Below are positions 41,690 through 50,304 of a DNA stretch of 64,000 nucleotides, piece by piece. Origin of the DNA: Bacillota bacterium (GTDB taxonomy: Bacteria; Sysuimicrobiota; Sysuimicrobiia; Sysuimicrobiales; Segetimicrobiaceae). The translations under genes and the position numbers were made by a program. Location of the stretch: contig JAJPJL010000063.1 in the NCBI GenBank assembly GCA_021324255.1, positions 1 to 64,000 on the forward strand, read 5' to 3'. How positions within the stretch are numbered: position 1 is the first letter of the stretch; every line of letters starts with the position of its first letter. The notes beneath the pieces were generated by a model. That model did not search any database and was not told where the DNA came from. It saw only the letters and a program-made list of their open reading frames with translations.

Positions 41690-42970
41690 TCAGCCGCGGG
41701 CCAACCGTGCCAAGAGCGGCATGACATCCGTGCCCCGCAGCGTCCCGAGGCTTCCCCGCGCGCACGCGGCCTCATTGAACACCCGGCTTCCGTCAGAAGC
41801 GACGCCGTGCCCGGCGACGAGCAGCGGCACCGGATCGTCCGAGTGGCGCCCCAGAATGCACGGCGTCGCATGGTCGGCGGTGACCGCGATGACCACCTCG
41901 TCCAGGGACACGTCCCCGAGCAGCGTGCCGAAGAAGGCGCGGTCGATGGCCTCGATCACCTGCGTCTTTGCCCGGCAGTCCTTGTCATGCCCCGGCTCGT
42001 CGGGGCCCTTGAGGTGCATGTACAGGCCGCCGTGCGACCGATATTCGCGCGCGGCCGTGCGCGCCCACTCCGCGTAGACGCGCTCCTTGTCGGCGCCGCT
42101 CGGCGGCACCGGGATCACGGTCATTCCGGTGAGCTGGGCGATGCCGCGTTCGACCGGCATTTCGACGAAGCACCCGAAGCCGATGCCGAACCGCTCGGCG
42201 ATGGGGGGCATCTTGGGCAGGTGGTCGCCGGCATCGCGCACGAGCAGCAGGTTCGCGGGCGGGCGGCCGCGCTGCCGCCGGCGCTCGTTGACGGGATGGT
42301 GCTCCAGCACCTCGCGAGCACGGTCCGAGAACTCGTTGACCAGGAGCGCGGCGGTCCGGGCCTCCTCGCTCTCGTCGAGCGGCCGGCACCGCTCGACCTC
42401 GTTGCCGACCGTGACATTGGCCACGCCGAGGCCGTCGCCGACGCGCCCGTAGGCGGGATCCGTGTTGCTGATCTTCGCGGACAGGCGCCCGCCCCTCCGC
42501 CGGATGACGACCGCGGCGCGGTGGGCCACGCTGGCCCGCACCTCGAGATCCGCCGGGGCCGAGTGGAGGCGCACGTCCCGGGTGACTGCCTCCGCCAGTT
42601 CCCGCGCGTCGTCGGACGCCAAGTCCCGCCCCGCGCGACGATCGAGGATGACCCGGCCCTCGCCGCCGGTCGCGAAATTGGCGCGGAGCGCGAGGTCGCC
42701 GTCCTGGAACGCCATGCCCGACCCCACCGCCTCCAGGACCCCGCGGCCGGTATGGTACGTGAACGGATCGTAGCCCAGGATCGCGGTGACCGCGACGTCG
42801 GACTCGGGCGCGATGCCCGGACCCACCGTCTGCACGACGCCGGTGCGTCCCTCGAGCGTCAGGGCGCCGAGGAACGGCACGGCCGCGGCTTCGAGCGGGG
42901 TGCGGTTGCCGAGGGCGGGGACGGGCCGGTCCGCGAGCCCGTCCAGCACGACGTAGAGCACGTGGGTCAT
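41690..42970 (-). CDS. apgM: 2,3-bisphosphoglycerate-independent phosphoglycerate mutase (ApgM-like)
   Basis: The 426-residue protein belongs to the archaeal-type iPGM family: YVVLDGLADRP, ILGYDP, GNEVERC, ARTAAREYRSHGGLYMHLKGPDEPGHD and the metal site VTADHATPC. It interconverts 3- and 2-phosphoglycerate. ATG 42970 overlaps the dapF stop (ATGA). It is co-transcribed with the DapF-like and Ddl genes. Confidence 0.93.
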   Translation of the reverse strand: MTHVLYVVLDGLADRPVPALGNRTPLEAAAVPFLGALTLEGRTGVVQTVGPGIAPESDVAVTAILGYDPFTYHTGRGVLEAVGSGMAFQDGDLALRANFATGGEGRVILDRRAGRDLASDDARELAEAVTRDVRLHSAPADLEVRASVAHRAAVVIRRRGGRLSAKISNTDPAYGRVGDGLGVANVTVGNEVERCRPLDESEEARTAALLVNEFSDRAREVLEHHPVNERRRQRGRPPANLLLVRDAGDHLPKMPPIAERFGIGFGCFVEMPVERGIAQLTGMTVIPVPPSGADKERVYAEWARTAAREYRSHGGLYMHLKGPDEPGHDKDCRAKTQVIEAIDRAFFGTLLGDVSLDEVVIAVTADHATPCILGRHSDDPVPLLVAGHGVASDGSRVFNEAACARGSLGTLRGTDVMPLLARLARG

Positions 42971-43848
42971 CGGGCGCCTCCACGAAGCCGCGCGAGGAGG
43001 TCGCGGCTGAGGACGCCGCGGCACACTTCCTCCACCGGGCCGGTCAAGCGGATGGAGTAGTCGGACGCGACCTCGACGCGCAACAGACCGCCGGGGCTCC
43101 GGACGGCGACCCGGCGGCCGGTGAAGTCGTGGCGGACACACGCCGCCGCCACGGCGCTGGAACTGGTGCCCGATGCCATGGTCTCGCCGGCGCCGCGCTC
43201 CCAGATGCGAATGGTGACCCGGCTCGGCGAGTCCACGCGGACGAACTGTACGTTCGTGCGTTGGGGGAACATCCGATGGTGCTCGAGCGCCGGCCCGAGG
43301 CGTGCCAGATCGACCGACGCCGGATCGTCCACGAACACCACGCAGTGAGGGTTGCCGACCGAAACGGCCGTGACCTCCAGCGCTTCCCCGTCGACGGTGA
43401 TCCGCTCGCCGAGGATCTCGCGGTCGGGTCCCGTGGCCGGCACCTCGCGGCTGCGAAACGTCGCGCGGCCCATCCCGGCCGTGATCGCCGCGACGCGGCC
43501 GCGCCGCACGTCGAGCGCGACGGGCACCACGCCGCCCTTGGTGTCCACGCGAAACACCCGACGGCGCGTGTACCCGTGGTCCCACAGGCACTTCGCGAAA
43601 ATGCGGATGCCGTTGCCGCTCTTCTCCGCCTCGCTGCCGTCGGGATTGAAGATCCGAAGGCCGAACTCCGCGCGGCGGCTCCGCTGCAGCGTCAGGATGC
43701 CGTCCGACCCCACCCCGAGATGGCGGTGACAGATCAGGCGGATCGAGCGCGGGGTCAGCCGGATCCCCAGCGTCCGAGGATCCACGACCAGGTAGTCGTT
43801 GCCGAGACCGTGTCCCTTGATGTATTCGTTCCGCCGGAGGGGAGGCAT
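42967..43848 (-). CDS. DapF-like epimerase homologue lacking both catalytic cysteines
   Basis: The 293-residue product has the tandem-repeat fold of diaminopimelate epimerase: KGHGLGNDYLVVD, FNPDGSEAE, GNPHCV, RTNVQFV and ERGAGETMA. In DapF two cysteines in CGNG and CGTGACA deprotonate both faces of the alpha carbon. Here they are Ser77 (SGNG) and Ser226 (SGTS), checked directly as AGC and TCG codons. So classical racemisation is doubtful; the protein may bind, dehydrate or act differently. It lies between ddl (2 bp) and apgM. Confidence 0.9.
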   Translation of the reverse strand: MPPLRRNEYIKGHGLGNDYLVVDPRTLGIRLTPRSIRLICHRHLGVGSDGILTLQRSRRAEFGLRIFNPDGSEAEKSGNGIRIFAKCLWDHGYTRRRVFRVDTKGGVVPVALDVRRGRVAAITAGMGRATFRSREVPATGPDREILGERITVDGEALEVTAVSVGNPHCVVFVDDPASVDLARLGPALEHHRMFPQRTNVQFVRVDSPSRVTIRIWERGAGETMASGTSSSAVAAACVRHDFTGRRVAVRSPGGLLRVEVASDYSIRLTGPVEEVCRGVLSRDLLARLRGGAR

Positions 43849-43850
43849 CG

Positions 43851-44987
43851 CTACACGCCCGGACCGCGGCGGGTACGCGCCCGCCGGCGCGCGCTCGCAA
43901 TGACGCGCCGCAGGAGATCCGGAAATCCGATGCCGGCGGCCTGGGCGGCGCGCGGGATCAGGCTCCCCTCGCTCAGGCCTGGAATCGTGTTGGCTTCCAG
44001 GACGATGATGTTGCCGGCGGCGAGAAACATGTCCACCCGGGAAAATCCCTCGCAGCCGATCACGCGGTGCACGCGGAGCGCGATCGCCTGAGCCCGTTCC
44101 GCGGCCGCAGCCGGAATGCGGGCCGGCACGATCTCCTCGGAGGCGCCGGGCACGTACTTGGCTTCATACGTGAAGAATTCGCGGTGCGGAACGATCTCGA
44201 TGACCGGGAGCGCCTGAGGCTCGCCGCTCGCCGGCTCGTCGACGATGGCGCAGGTCAGTTCCGTACCGTGGAGGTGCTCTTCGATCAGCACGAGCTCGCC
44301 GTAGCCGAAGGCGTCGTCGACGGCGGCCGCCAGCGCCGCCTCGTCGCGGGCAATGGCCACGCCGAGGCTGGACCCGACCGCGTTCGGCTTCACCACGCAC
44401 GGATAGCCGAGGTCGCGCCCGACCCGCGCCGCGATCGCGGCGCGGTCGGCGGCCCAGCGGGTCCGCTCCACCGGCAGGTAGGCCGGCACGGGAATACCGT
44501 TGGCCTGGAGCACCTGGCGGCTGCGCAGCTTATCCATCGCGAGCGCGCTCGCGAGCACGCCCGACCCAGTGTACGGAATGCCGAGAAGCTCCAGCATCCC
44601 CTGAATGGTGCCGTCCTCGCCGTACGGCCCGTGCATCGCGATAAAGGCGACGTCGACCGCGCCGCCGCCGACGACCTCGCCGATCTGCCGGGCCTCGCGG
44701 ACCAGCGACGTCCCGGGCGCCGGGCCCGGCGGCGGCGCCGCCGGGGATCCGTCCCCCGCGCCCGGCAACCGGCGCAGGTCCGGACGCGGAAGCCAGTGGC
44801 CCTCCGTCGTGATCTCGACCGGCAGGACATCGAACTCGGCGGCATCCAGCGCGGCGATCACACGCGTCCCGCTCCACCACGACACCTGGCGCTCGGGCGA
44901 CGGACCGCCGAGCAGCACGGCGACGCGCACACGCCGGGGCCCGCGGGGGCTGGACTCGCCAGGGAGAGCGTCGGAGCGGGCGGACAT
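43851..44987 (-). CDS. ddl: D-alanine--D-alanine ligase
   Basis: The 378-residue ATP-grasp protein has VAVLLGGPSPERQVS, MHGPYGEDGTIQG, MDKLRSRQVL, KPNAVGSSLGVA, IEEHLHG and the C-terminal EANTIPGLSEGSL. It makes D-Ala-D-Ala for peptidoglycan. The start is ATG 44987 (later GTG starts are possible). It is divergent from the HAD hydrolase and followed by the DapF-like and ApgM genes. Confidence 0.94.
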   Translation of the reverse strand: MSARSDALPGESSPRGPRRVRVAVLLGGPSPERQVSWWSGTRVIAALDAAEFDVLPVEITTEGHWLPRPDLRRLPGAGDGSPAAPPPGPAPGTSLVREARQIGEVVGGGAVDVAFIAMHGPYGEDGTIQGMLELLGIPYTGSGVLASALAMDKLRSRQVLQANGIPVPAYLPVERTRWAADRAAIAARVGRDLGYPCVVKPNAVGSSLGVAIARDEAALAAAVDDAFGYGELVLIEEHLHGTELTCAIVDEPASGEPQALPVIEIVPHREFFTYEAKYVPGASEEIVPARIPAAAAERAQAIALRVHRVIGCEGFSRVDMFLAAGNIIVLEANTIPGLSEGSLIPRAAQAAGIGFPDLLRRVIASARRRARTRRGPGV

Positions 44988-45048
44988 GACTCGCGGGCGT
45001 TGTTCGGGAACGAAGGAGCAATCCCTTCCGGCGTGGTAGCGTCGGAGC

Positions 45049-45786
45049 GTGGCGGTTGTGCGCGGCGTCATCTTCGATCTCGGCAGCACCCTCATTCGCC
45101 GCACGGGCCTCGAGCTGGAGCAGGCCAAGTGCGCGGCGCTGGCCGCCTGGGCGGCGTCGGCGCTCGGTTATCCCGACGGCGCGGCGCTCAGCGGGCGCCT
45201 GCTCGAAATCCGGCTGGAAGGGTGGCGCCGCGCCGAGACCGAGCTGGTGGAGTATCGGGCGACCTGGGCCATTGCGCGGGCGTTCACGGAGGTCGGCCTG
45301 CCGGCAGACGAGGGCACGCTGGCGCGGGCGGACCGCGTGTTTTTCCGGCCGGAGGTCCGGATCAGCCGCTTGTACCCCTGGGCGCACGAGGCGCTCGACG
45401 CGCTGGTCGCCATGGGCGTTCGCGTGGGGATGATCAGCAATGCCACGAGCCACCAACTCGTCGTCGACATCGCCGAGGCGCACGACATCGCCCGCTACTT
45501 CGATCCGCTCGTGAGCTCGGCCGGATTCGGGCACCCCAAGCCCCACGAGGGCATCTTCACGCACCTGCTCGGCGCCTGGGGGCTCCAGGCCGGCGAGGCC
45601 GTCATGGTCGGCGACACGCTCGGGACGGATATCCTCGGCGCCGAGCGCGTCGGCATGCGATCGATCCTGGTCGACGTCGAGCCGAACCCCGACAACCGGC
45701 GCCACGCCGGCCGCGTGCGTCCGACCGCGACGGTGACGTCGCTCCGGGAGATCGCCCCGATCATCGAGCGCTGGACGGACGCGTAG
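45049..45786 (+). CDS. HAD-superfamily hydrolase
   Basis: The 245-residue protein has the HAD core: motif I FDLGSTLI (nucleophile Asp; the Asp at the +2 position, general acid in typical phosphatases, is Gly), motif II SNAT, motif III HPKPHEGIF with Lys, and motif IV VGDTLGTD. The FDLGGTLI-type variant is common among poorly characterised HADs. Phosphatase activity is inferred. GTG 45049 is preferred as it begins at the motif. Confidence 0.87.
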   Translation: MAVVRGVIFDLGSTLIRRTGLELEQAKCAALAAWAASALGYPDGAALSGRLLEIRLEGWRRAETELVEYRATWAIARAFTEVGLPADEGTLARADRVFFRPEVRISRLYPWAHEALDALVAMGVRVGMISNATSHQLVVDIAEAHDIARYFDPLVSSAGFGHPKPHEGIFTHLLGAWGLQAGEAVMVGDTLGTDILGAERVGMRSILVDVEPNPDNRRHAGRVRPTATVTSLREIAPIIERWTDA

Positions 45787-45787
45787 C

Positions 45788-46975
45788 CTAGAGCACCGCC
45801 AGCGCCTGATCGAAGTCGGCGATCAGATCGTCGAGGTCCTCGATGCCGACGGAGATTCGGATGAGCCCGTCGGCGATGCCCGCCGCGAGGCGGGCCTCCC
45901 GGGGCATGTTGACGCTCGTCGTGGAAGCCGGGTGCGTGACCAGCGTGCTCACACCCCCGAGGCTCACGGCGAGTGTTGCCACGCGCAGGGCTTCGACGCA
46001 GCGGGCGCCCGCGGCGACGGCGCCGCGCACCTCGATGCTCATCATGCCGCCGTACCCGTCCGTCATCTGCCGCGCGGCCACCGCGTGCCGCGGATGCTCC
46101 GGCAGCCCGGGGTAGTACACGCGCTCCACGGCCGGGTGCGCCGCCAGGTACCGCGCCAGCGCAAACGCGTTCGCGTTGTGGCGTTCCATCCGCAACCCCA
46201 GCGTCATGAGCCCCCGGATCAGCAGGTACGCGGCGAAGGGGTCGAGCACGCCGCCGAGGATGCGCATGGTGCGGACGCAGCGCCGGATCAAATCGCTGGG
46301 TCCCGCGATGACGCCGGCCGTCACATCGTGGTGGCCGCCCAGGTATTTCGTCGCGCTGTGGCACACGAGGTCGACCCCCAGCGCGAGCGGGCGCTGATTG
46401 TACGGGGTCGCGAACGTGTTGTCCGCGACGGTCCAGGCGCCGCAGCGCTTCGCCAGCGCGACGACGCCGGCGATGTCCGTGACGCCCAGCAAGGGGTTGT
46501 TTGGCGTTTCGATGTAGAGCAGCTTCGTCGACGGCCGGATGGCCCGACCGTACGCGTCGAGGTCGGGATCGTCCAGAAACGTGGTCTCCACGCCGTATCG
46601 CGGACACACCCCGTGGAACAGCTCGAACGTCGCTTGGTAGACCGCCTTCGGCACGATGGCATGGTCGCCGGCGCGCAGCAGGCTCAGCACCGCCGTGGAA
46701 ATCGCGGCCATGCCGGAGGAGACGGCGAGGGCCGCCTCGGCCTGCTCGAGGAGCGCAACCTTCCGCTGAAACTCGTCCGTGGTCGGGTTGGCCCACCGCG
46801 TGTAGAAGTACCCCGGCCCGGTTTCCGCGCCCAGGCGCGCGCCCTCCTCTACCGTCTCGTAGCGGAAGGTGGCGGTTTGATAGATCGGCGGAACGACCGC
46901 ACGGTGCCCGTCCGGCACCCTGCCGCCGTGGATGGCTCGCGTCGTAAAGCCGTGCGCGCCGGGTTTCGTGGACAT
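45788..46975 (-). CDS. PLP-dependent Cys/Met metabolism enzyme (MGL/CGS-like)
   Basis: The 395-residue enzyme has the type I PLP fold: YFYTRWANPTTDEF, SSGMAAI, ETPNNPLLGVTD, the PLP lysine in CHSATKYLGGHHDV and VYYPGLPEHP. It belongs to the cystathionine gamma-synthase/gamma-lyase/methionine gamma-lyase group, which cannot be split by motif alone. The start ATG 46975 is likely; an in-frame extension to 47125 is probably non-coding. It is divergent from the endonuclease IV gene. Confidence 0.93.
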   Translation of the reverse strand: MSTKPGAHGFTTRAIHGGRVPDGHRAVVPPIYQTATFRYETVEEGARLGAETGPGYFYTRWANPTTDEFQRKVALLEQAEAALAVSSGMAAISTAVLSLLRAGDHAIVPKAVYQATFELFHGVCPRYGVETTFLDDPDLDAYGRAIRPSTKLLYIETPNNPLLGVTDIAGVVALAKRCGAWTVADNTFATPYNQRPLALGVDLVCHSATKYLGGHHDVTAGVIAGPSDLIRRCVRTMRILGGVLDPFAAYLLIRGLMTLGLRMERHNANAFALARYLAAHPAVERVYYPGLPEHPRHAVAARQMTDGYGGMMSIEVRGAVAAGARCVEALRVATLAVSLGGVSTLVTHPASTTSVNMPREARLAAGIADGLIRISVGIEDLDDLIADFDQALAVL

Positions 46976-47048
46976 GGGTGCCAGGCTTCGTGGACCGGCC
47001 GGACCGGTCCTGCGATCCCGTGAGGTCGCGTCATCCACGCCAGGCGCC

Positions 47049-47954
47049 ATGCGTGCACGGCGGGGGGAACGTCCCGGGAGCGTCCCGAACCAGTCGACCG
47101 TGCCCATCGGCGCCCACGTATCCACGAGCGGCCGCTTGTATGAGGCGGTGCCGCGCGCCCAAGCGATCGGCTGCGAGTGCCTGCAGATCTTCGTGGGCAG
47201 CCCCCGCCAGTGGCGGCTCGCGGTCTACCCGGATAGCGACCTCGCGGAGTTCCGGCGCCGGCGCACCGCCGCCGGGCTGGAGCCGCTCGTGGCGCACGCC
47301 TCATACCTGATCAACCTGGCCGCTCCCGATCCGGTGCTGCGACGCCGCTCGGTGGCCGCGCTCCGGCACACGCTCCGAGGCGTCGACGCGCTCCGGGGAT
47401 CCGCCGTGATCACGCACATCGGGAGCGCGCCGGAGGTTCCCTGGCCGCTCAGCAGGCGGCGCGTGGCCGCGGCGATCCGCCAGGCGCTCGCGGACGGCAT
47501 CCGGAGCGAGCTCCTTCTCGAGGGCAGCGCGGGCGGCACGATCGGCGGGCGGTTCGAGGAGCTGCGCGAGATCCTCGACGAGGCCGGCGACCGGCGCGTC
47601 GGCGTGTGCCTCGACACGGCGCACCTGTTCGCGGCGGGGTGGGACCTGAGAACCGCCGACGGCGTCGCGCGCGCGGTCGAGGCGTTCGACCGGACCGTCG
47701 GGCTACGTCGCCTGCGGGTGCTCCACCTCAACGATTCGCGGAGCACGCTCGGATCGCGGCTGGACCGGCACGAAAATATCGGCGACGGGCAGATTGGACG
47801 GGCGGGCTTTCGCGCCGTCTTCGCGCACCCCGCGCTCGGCCGGCTCCCCGCCGTCATCGAAACGCCGGGATTCGCGCGGACCGGCCCGGATCGACGCAAC
47901 GTCGCGATCCTGAAGCGCCTCCGCGCCGCGGCCCGCTCGCGAAACGGGCGCTAA
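47049..47954 (+). CDS. nfo: AP endonuclease, family 2 (endonuclease IV)
   Basis: The 301-residue protein has the endonuclease IV TIM-barrel motifs: PIGAHVSTSGRLYEA, QIFVGSPRQW, LLLEGSAGG, VCLDTAHLFAAGWD, HLNDSRSTLGSRLDRHENIGDG and VIETPGF. It cleaves DNA 5' of abasic sites with three zinc ions. ATG 47049 is given; GTG 47100 (PIGAHVS at the start) is a good alternative. The TAA stop overlaps the next ATG (TAATG). Confidence 0.92.
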   Translation: MRARRGERPGSVPNQSTVPIGAHVSTSGRLYEAVPRAQAIGCECLQIFVGSPRQWRLAVYPDSDLAEFRRRRTAAGLEPLVAHASYLINLAAPDPVLRRRSVAALRHTLRGVDALRGSAVITHIGSAPEVPWPLSRRRVAAAIRQALADGIRSELLLEGSAGGTIGGRFEELREILDEAGDRRVGVCLDTAHLFAAGWDLRTADGVARAVEAFDRTVGLRRLRVLHLNDSRSTLGSRLDRHENIGDGQIGRAGFRAVFAHPALGRLPAVIETPGFARTGPDRRNVAILKRLRAAARSRNGR

Positions 47955-48178
47955 TGCGGTGCGCAAACCATCCGGACCGCGCCGCGCTCGGGTACTGCGC
48001 GACCTGCGGCCGCCCGCTGTGCACGGCGTGCATCGTACGGACCAGCGCCGGCAACTATTGCGAGCGGTGCGCGGCGGGCGGAGATCGCCCCGCGCGGGCG
48101 CACCGCGGCATCCCGTGGTGGGCGGTCGCGCTCGGCGTGCTGGTGCTGTTCCTGATCGTACGGGCGTTCCTGCATTAG
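47954..48178 (+). CDS. Small membrane protein with B-box-type zinc finger
   Basis: The 74-residue product has a B-box-like zinc module (CANHPDR, YCATCGRPLC, C...YCERC) followed by one membrane helix near the C-terminus (WWAVALGVLVLFLIVRAF). Such short proteins recur in many bacteria with unknown function. It is coupled to nfo (TAATG) and its stop overlaps the holB stop on the other strand by 4 bases. Confidence 0.8.
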   Translation: MRCANHPDRAALGYCATCGRPLCTACIVRTSAGNYCERCAAGGDRPARAHRGIPWWAVALGVLVLFLIVRAFLH

Positions 48179-49200
48179 GAACGACCCCGCACCGGCACGC
48201 TCGAGGCCATGGCGACAAACAAGGTCTCGAGCACCAGCCGGGCATTGAGATTGCGTCGGAGGTCCGCCTTCGCCGCCTCGATCGCCGCGGCGGCCGCGCG
48301 GAGCGCGGCCGGGTTCGCGCGGCCGGCCCACGCGGCGACCTCGGCGTGCGCGTCCGCGTTGGCGAGCGCCGCCGGGTCGCCGGCCTCCTGCCACACGAGC
48401 ACGTCCCGGACCCAGAGCAGCGCCACATCGAGCCACCGCTCGATGTCATCGCGCCGGCGGGCGATGGACTCGGCCGCGTCGAGCAGCCGGATGATGTCGC
48501 CGCGCAGCGCGACGTCGAGCGCCCGAAGCACCTCCGCTCGCCGCTCCAACGGATCCTCTCCCGCGGCAGCGGCCGCGAGCGCTCGGCCCACACGCCCGCC
48601 GGAGAGCGCGGCGAGAAACGTCGCCCGGTCCTCCGGCACACCGGCCTGTTGCCGGAGCACGCGGACGACCTCCGGCGCCGGGATGAAGCCGAAGCGCACG
48701 GATTGGGATCTCGAGACCAACGTCGGCAGCATCGCCGCGGTCGATTCCGAGATCAGGATGATGACGATGCCGGGCGGCGGTTCCTCCACCAGCTTGAGCA
48801 GGCTGTTGGCGGCTTCCGCGCGCATCGCCTCGGCGTCCTCGACGATAAACACCTTGCGCCGCCCCTCGTACGGCCCGTACGCGGCTTCGCGCTTGAGCTC
48901 CCGGATCTGGTCGATCCCGACGGCCCGGCGCTCCGTCCCGCTCTCCGTGCGCCCGGCGGAGATCACCCGCAGATCCGGGTGCGCCGCGGCGCTCACCTTG
49001 CGGCACGCCGCGCACCGGCCGCAGGCGTCGTCGCCGCCTTCCGCGCACAGCAGGGCCTGGGCAAAGGCTCGGGCCGTGGTGAAGCGTCCGACGCCGGCCG
49101 GCCCGACGAAGAGGTACGCGTGCGAGACCCGTCCGCTGCGGAGCGCCCCCTGCAGCAGCAGCCGCGCGTGGCGCTGATCGACCAGATCGCGGAACGGCAC
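48175..49200 (-). CDS. holB: DNA polymerase III delta-prime subunit
   Basis: The 341-residue protein has the clamp-loader AAA fold: LFVGPAGVGRFTTA, CGRCAACRKV zinc module, IEDAEAM-like VFIVEDAEAM, LLKLVEEPP and SRSQ. The P-loop GPAGVGRFT departs from GxxGxGKT (Lys to Arg), as in delta-prime, which does not bind ATP. GTG 49200 abuts the yaaQ stop. The order tmk, yaaQ, holB matches Bacillota. Confidence 0.92.
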   Translation of the reverse strand: MPFRDLVDQRHARLLLQGALRSGRVSHAYLFVGPAGVGRFTTARAFAQALLCAEGGDDACGRCAACRKVSAAAHPDLRVISAGRTESGTERRAVGIDQIRELKREAAYGPYEGRRKVFIVEDAEAMRAEAANSLLKLVEEPPPGIVIILISESTAAMLPTLVSRSQSVRFGFIPAPEVVRVLRQQAGVPEDRATFLAALSGGRVGRALAAAAAGEDPLERRAEVLRALDVALRGDIIRLLDAAESIARRRDDIERWLDVALLWVRDVLVWQEAGDPAALANADAHAEVAAWAGRANPAALRAAAAAIEAAKADLRRNLNARLVLETLFVAMASSVPVRGRS

Positions 49201-49529
49201 TAGATCTTGACGAGGCGCTCCACGTCCAGCACAAACACGGTGGCGCCGCCGACCTGCACCTTCACCGGATACGAGATGTAGGAGTCCACCGGCTCGACGA
49301 CCGGCGGGAGCGGGCTGACGAGCTGCTCGCGGACACGGCAGGTCTTTTGGATCACCGCCAGCGCGTCGTCCACGCGGGCTTCGTCGGTGCCGATGAGGAT
49401 CGTGGAGTTACCTTCGCGCAGAAAGCCTCCCGTGCTGGCGAGCATCGTCGCCTGGAACTCGGCCGCGACGAGGGCTTCCATGAGGCGCCGGGAGTCCTTT
49501 TCTTGCACGATCGCGAGGATTAGCTTCAT
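49200..49529 (-). CDS. yaaQ: PII-like cyclic-di-AMP receptor (YaaQ/DarA/PstA)
   Basis: The 109-residue protein matches the PstA/DarA family: MKLILAIVQEKDSRRLMEAL, TMLASTGGFLREGNSTILIG and the C-terminal VKVQVGGATVFVLDV. It binds c-di-AMP in Firmicutes with unknown downstream partner. ATG 49529 has the Shine-Dalgarno GGGGGAGGAG. It sits between tmk and holB, the conserved genomic context. Confidence 0.93.
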   Translation of the reverse strand: MKLILAIVQEKDSRRLMEALVAAEFQATMLASTGGFLREGNSTILIGTDEARVDDALAVIQKTCRVREQLVSPLPPVVEPVDSYISYPVKVQVGGATVFVLDVERLVKI

Positions 49530-49595
49530 GGGCGGCTCCTCCCCCTGACCCCGCCCCGGCGGCGAGTTCGGACGCGCCGCGGGGCCCGGGGCTCC

Positions 49596-50264
49596 TTACG
49601 GTACAATCTCCGCGCGCGGCCCGCCCTGCTCTCCGCGCAAGAACCCGGCGACCAGATCCCAGATGGCCCGGTGCACCTCCTGCACCGACCCTCGCGCGTC
49701 CACCACCCGGATTCGCCGAGGCTCATTCCCGGCTAGGGTGAGAAACCCCTCTCGCACTCTCCGATGAAACGCCAGCGTCTCGCGCTCCAGGCGATCCCCG
49801 CCCCCCCAACGCTCGACGCCCGCGCGTCCGGCCTCGCCGCGCGCCCGCGCCAGCCCGACCTCCGGGTCGATGTCCAGGAGCACCGTGAGGTCGGGCAGCA
49901 GTCCGCCCGTGGCGACCTCGTTGACCGACCGGACGATGGGGATGCCGAGGCCGCGCCCGACGCCCTGGTAGGCGAGCGACGCATCGACGTAGCGGTCGCA
50001 GACGACGACGGCGCCCTCGGCGAGCGCCGGGCGGATCACCTCGGCCACGAGCTGCGCGCGGGACGCGGCGAAGAGCAGCATCTCCGTGCACGATGCGAGC
50101 TCGCCGTGTCCGGGATCGAGCAGGAGCGCCCGAATGCGCTCCCCGATCCGCGTCCCGCCGGGCTCCCGGACGAGCCGCGCCGGGCGCCCCGCGGCGCGAA
50201 GCGCGTCCGCGAGCAGCGCGGCCTGGGTGCTCTTGCCGGCGCCTTCCGGTCCCTCGAGCGTCAG
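49596..50264 (-). CDS. tmk: Thymidylate kinase, start codon unclear
   Basis: The frame encodes the full dTMP kinase: LEGPEGAGKSTQ P-loop, LVREPGGTRIGE, the Asp-Arg-Tyr motif CDRYVDASLAYQG and an acidic C-terminus. No ATG, GTG or TTG occurs in frame until a Met inside the protein at 50081, well after the P-loop. The only in-frame near-start before the P-loop is CTG 50264 (given here, 222 residues). A GTG overlapping the preceding TGA (the window's usual GTGA arrangement) lies at about 50309 but is out of frame. Either CTG starts it or a one-base error lies in the GC-rich stretch 50265-50305. Confidence 0.8.
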   Translation of the reverse strand: MTLEGPEGAGKSTQAALLADALRAAGRPARLVREPGGTRIGERIRALLLDPGHGELASCTEMLLFAASRAQLVAEVIRPALAEGAVVVCDRYVDASLAYQGVGRGLGIPIVRSVNEVATGGLLPDLTVLLDIDPEVGLARARGEAGRAGVERWGGGDRLERETLAFHRRVREGFLTLAGNEPRRIRVVDARGSVQEVHRAIWDLVAGFLRGEQGGPRAEIVP

Positions 50265-50304
50265 GAACGCGCCGGCCGGCGGCCGGCCGTCCCGGTCCGC
50301 GGCG

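Noticed and set aside
45049..45786. Reading the HAD protein as inactive because of FDLG in motif I
   Set aside because: The nucleophile Asp is kept and the +2 residue varies in many active HAD proteins, so inactivity is not supported.
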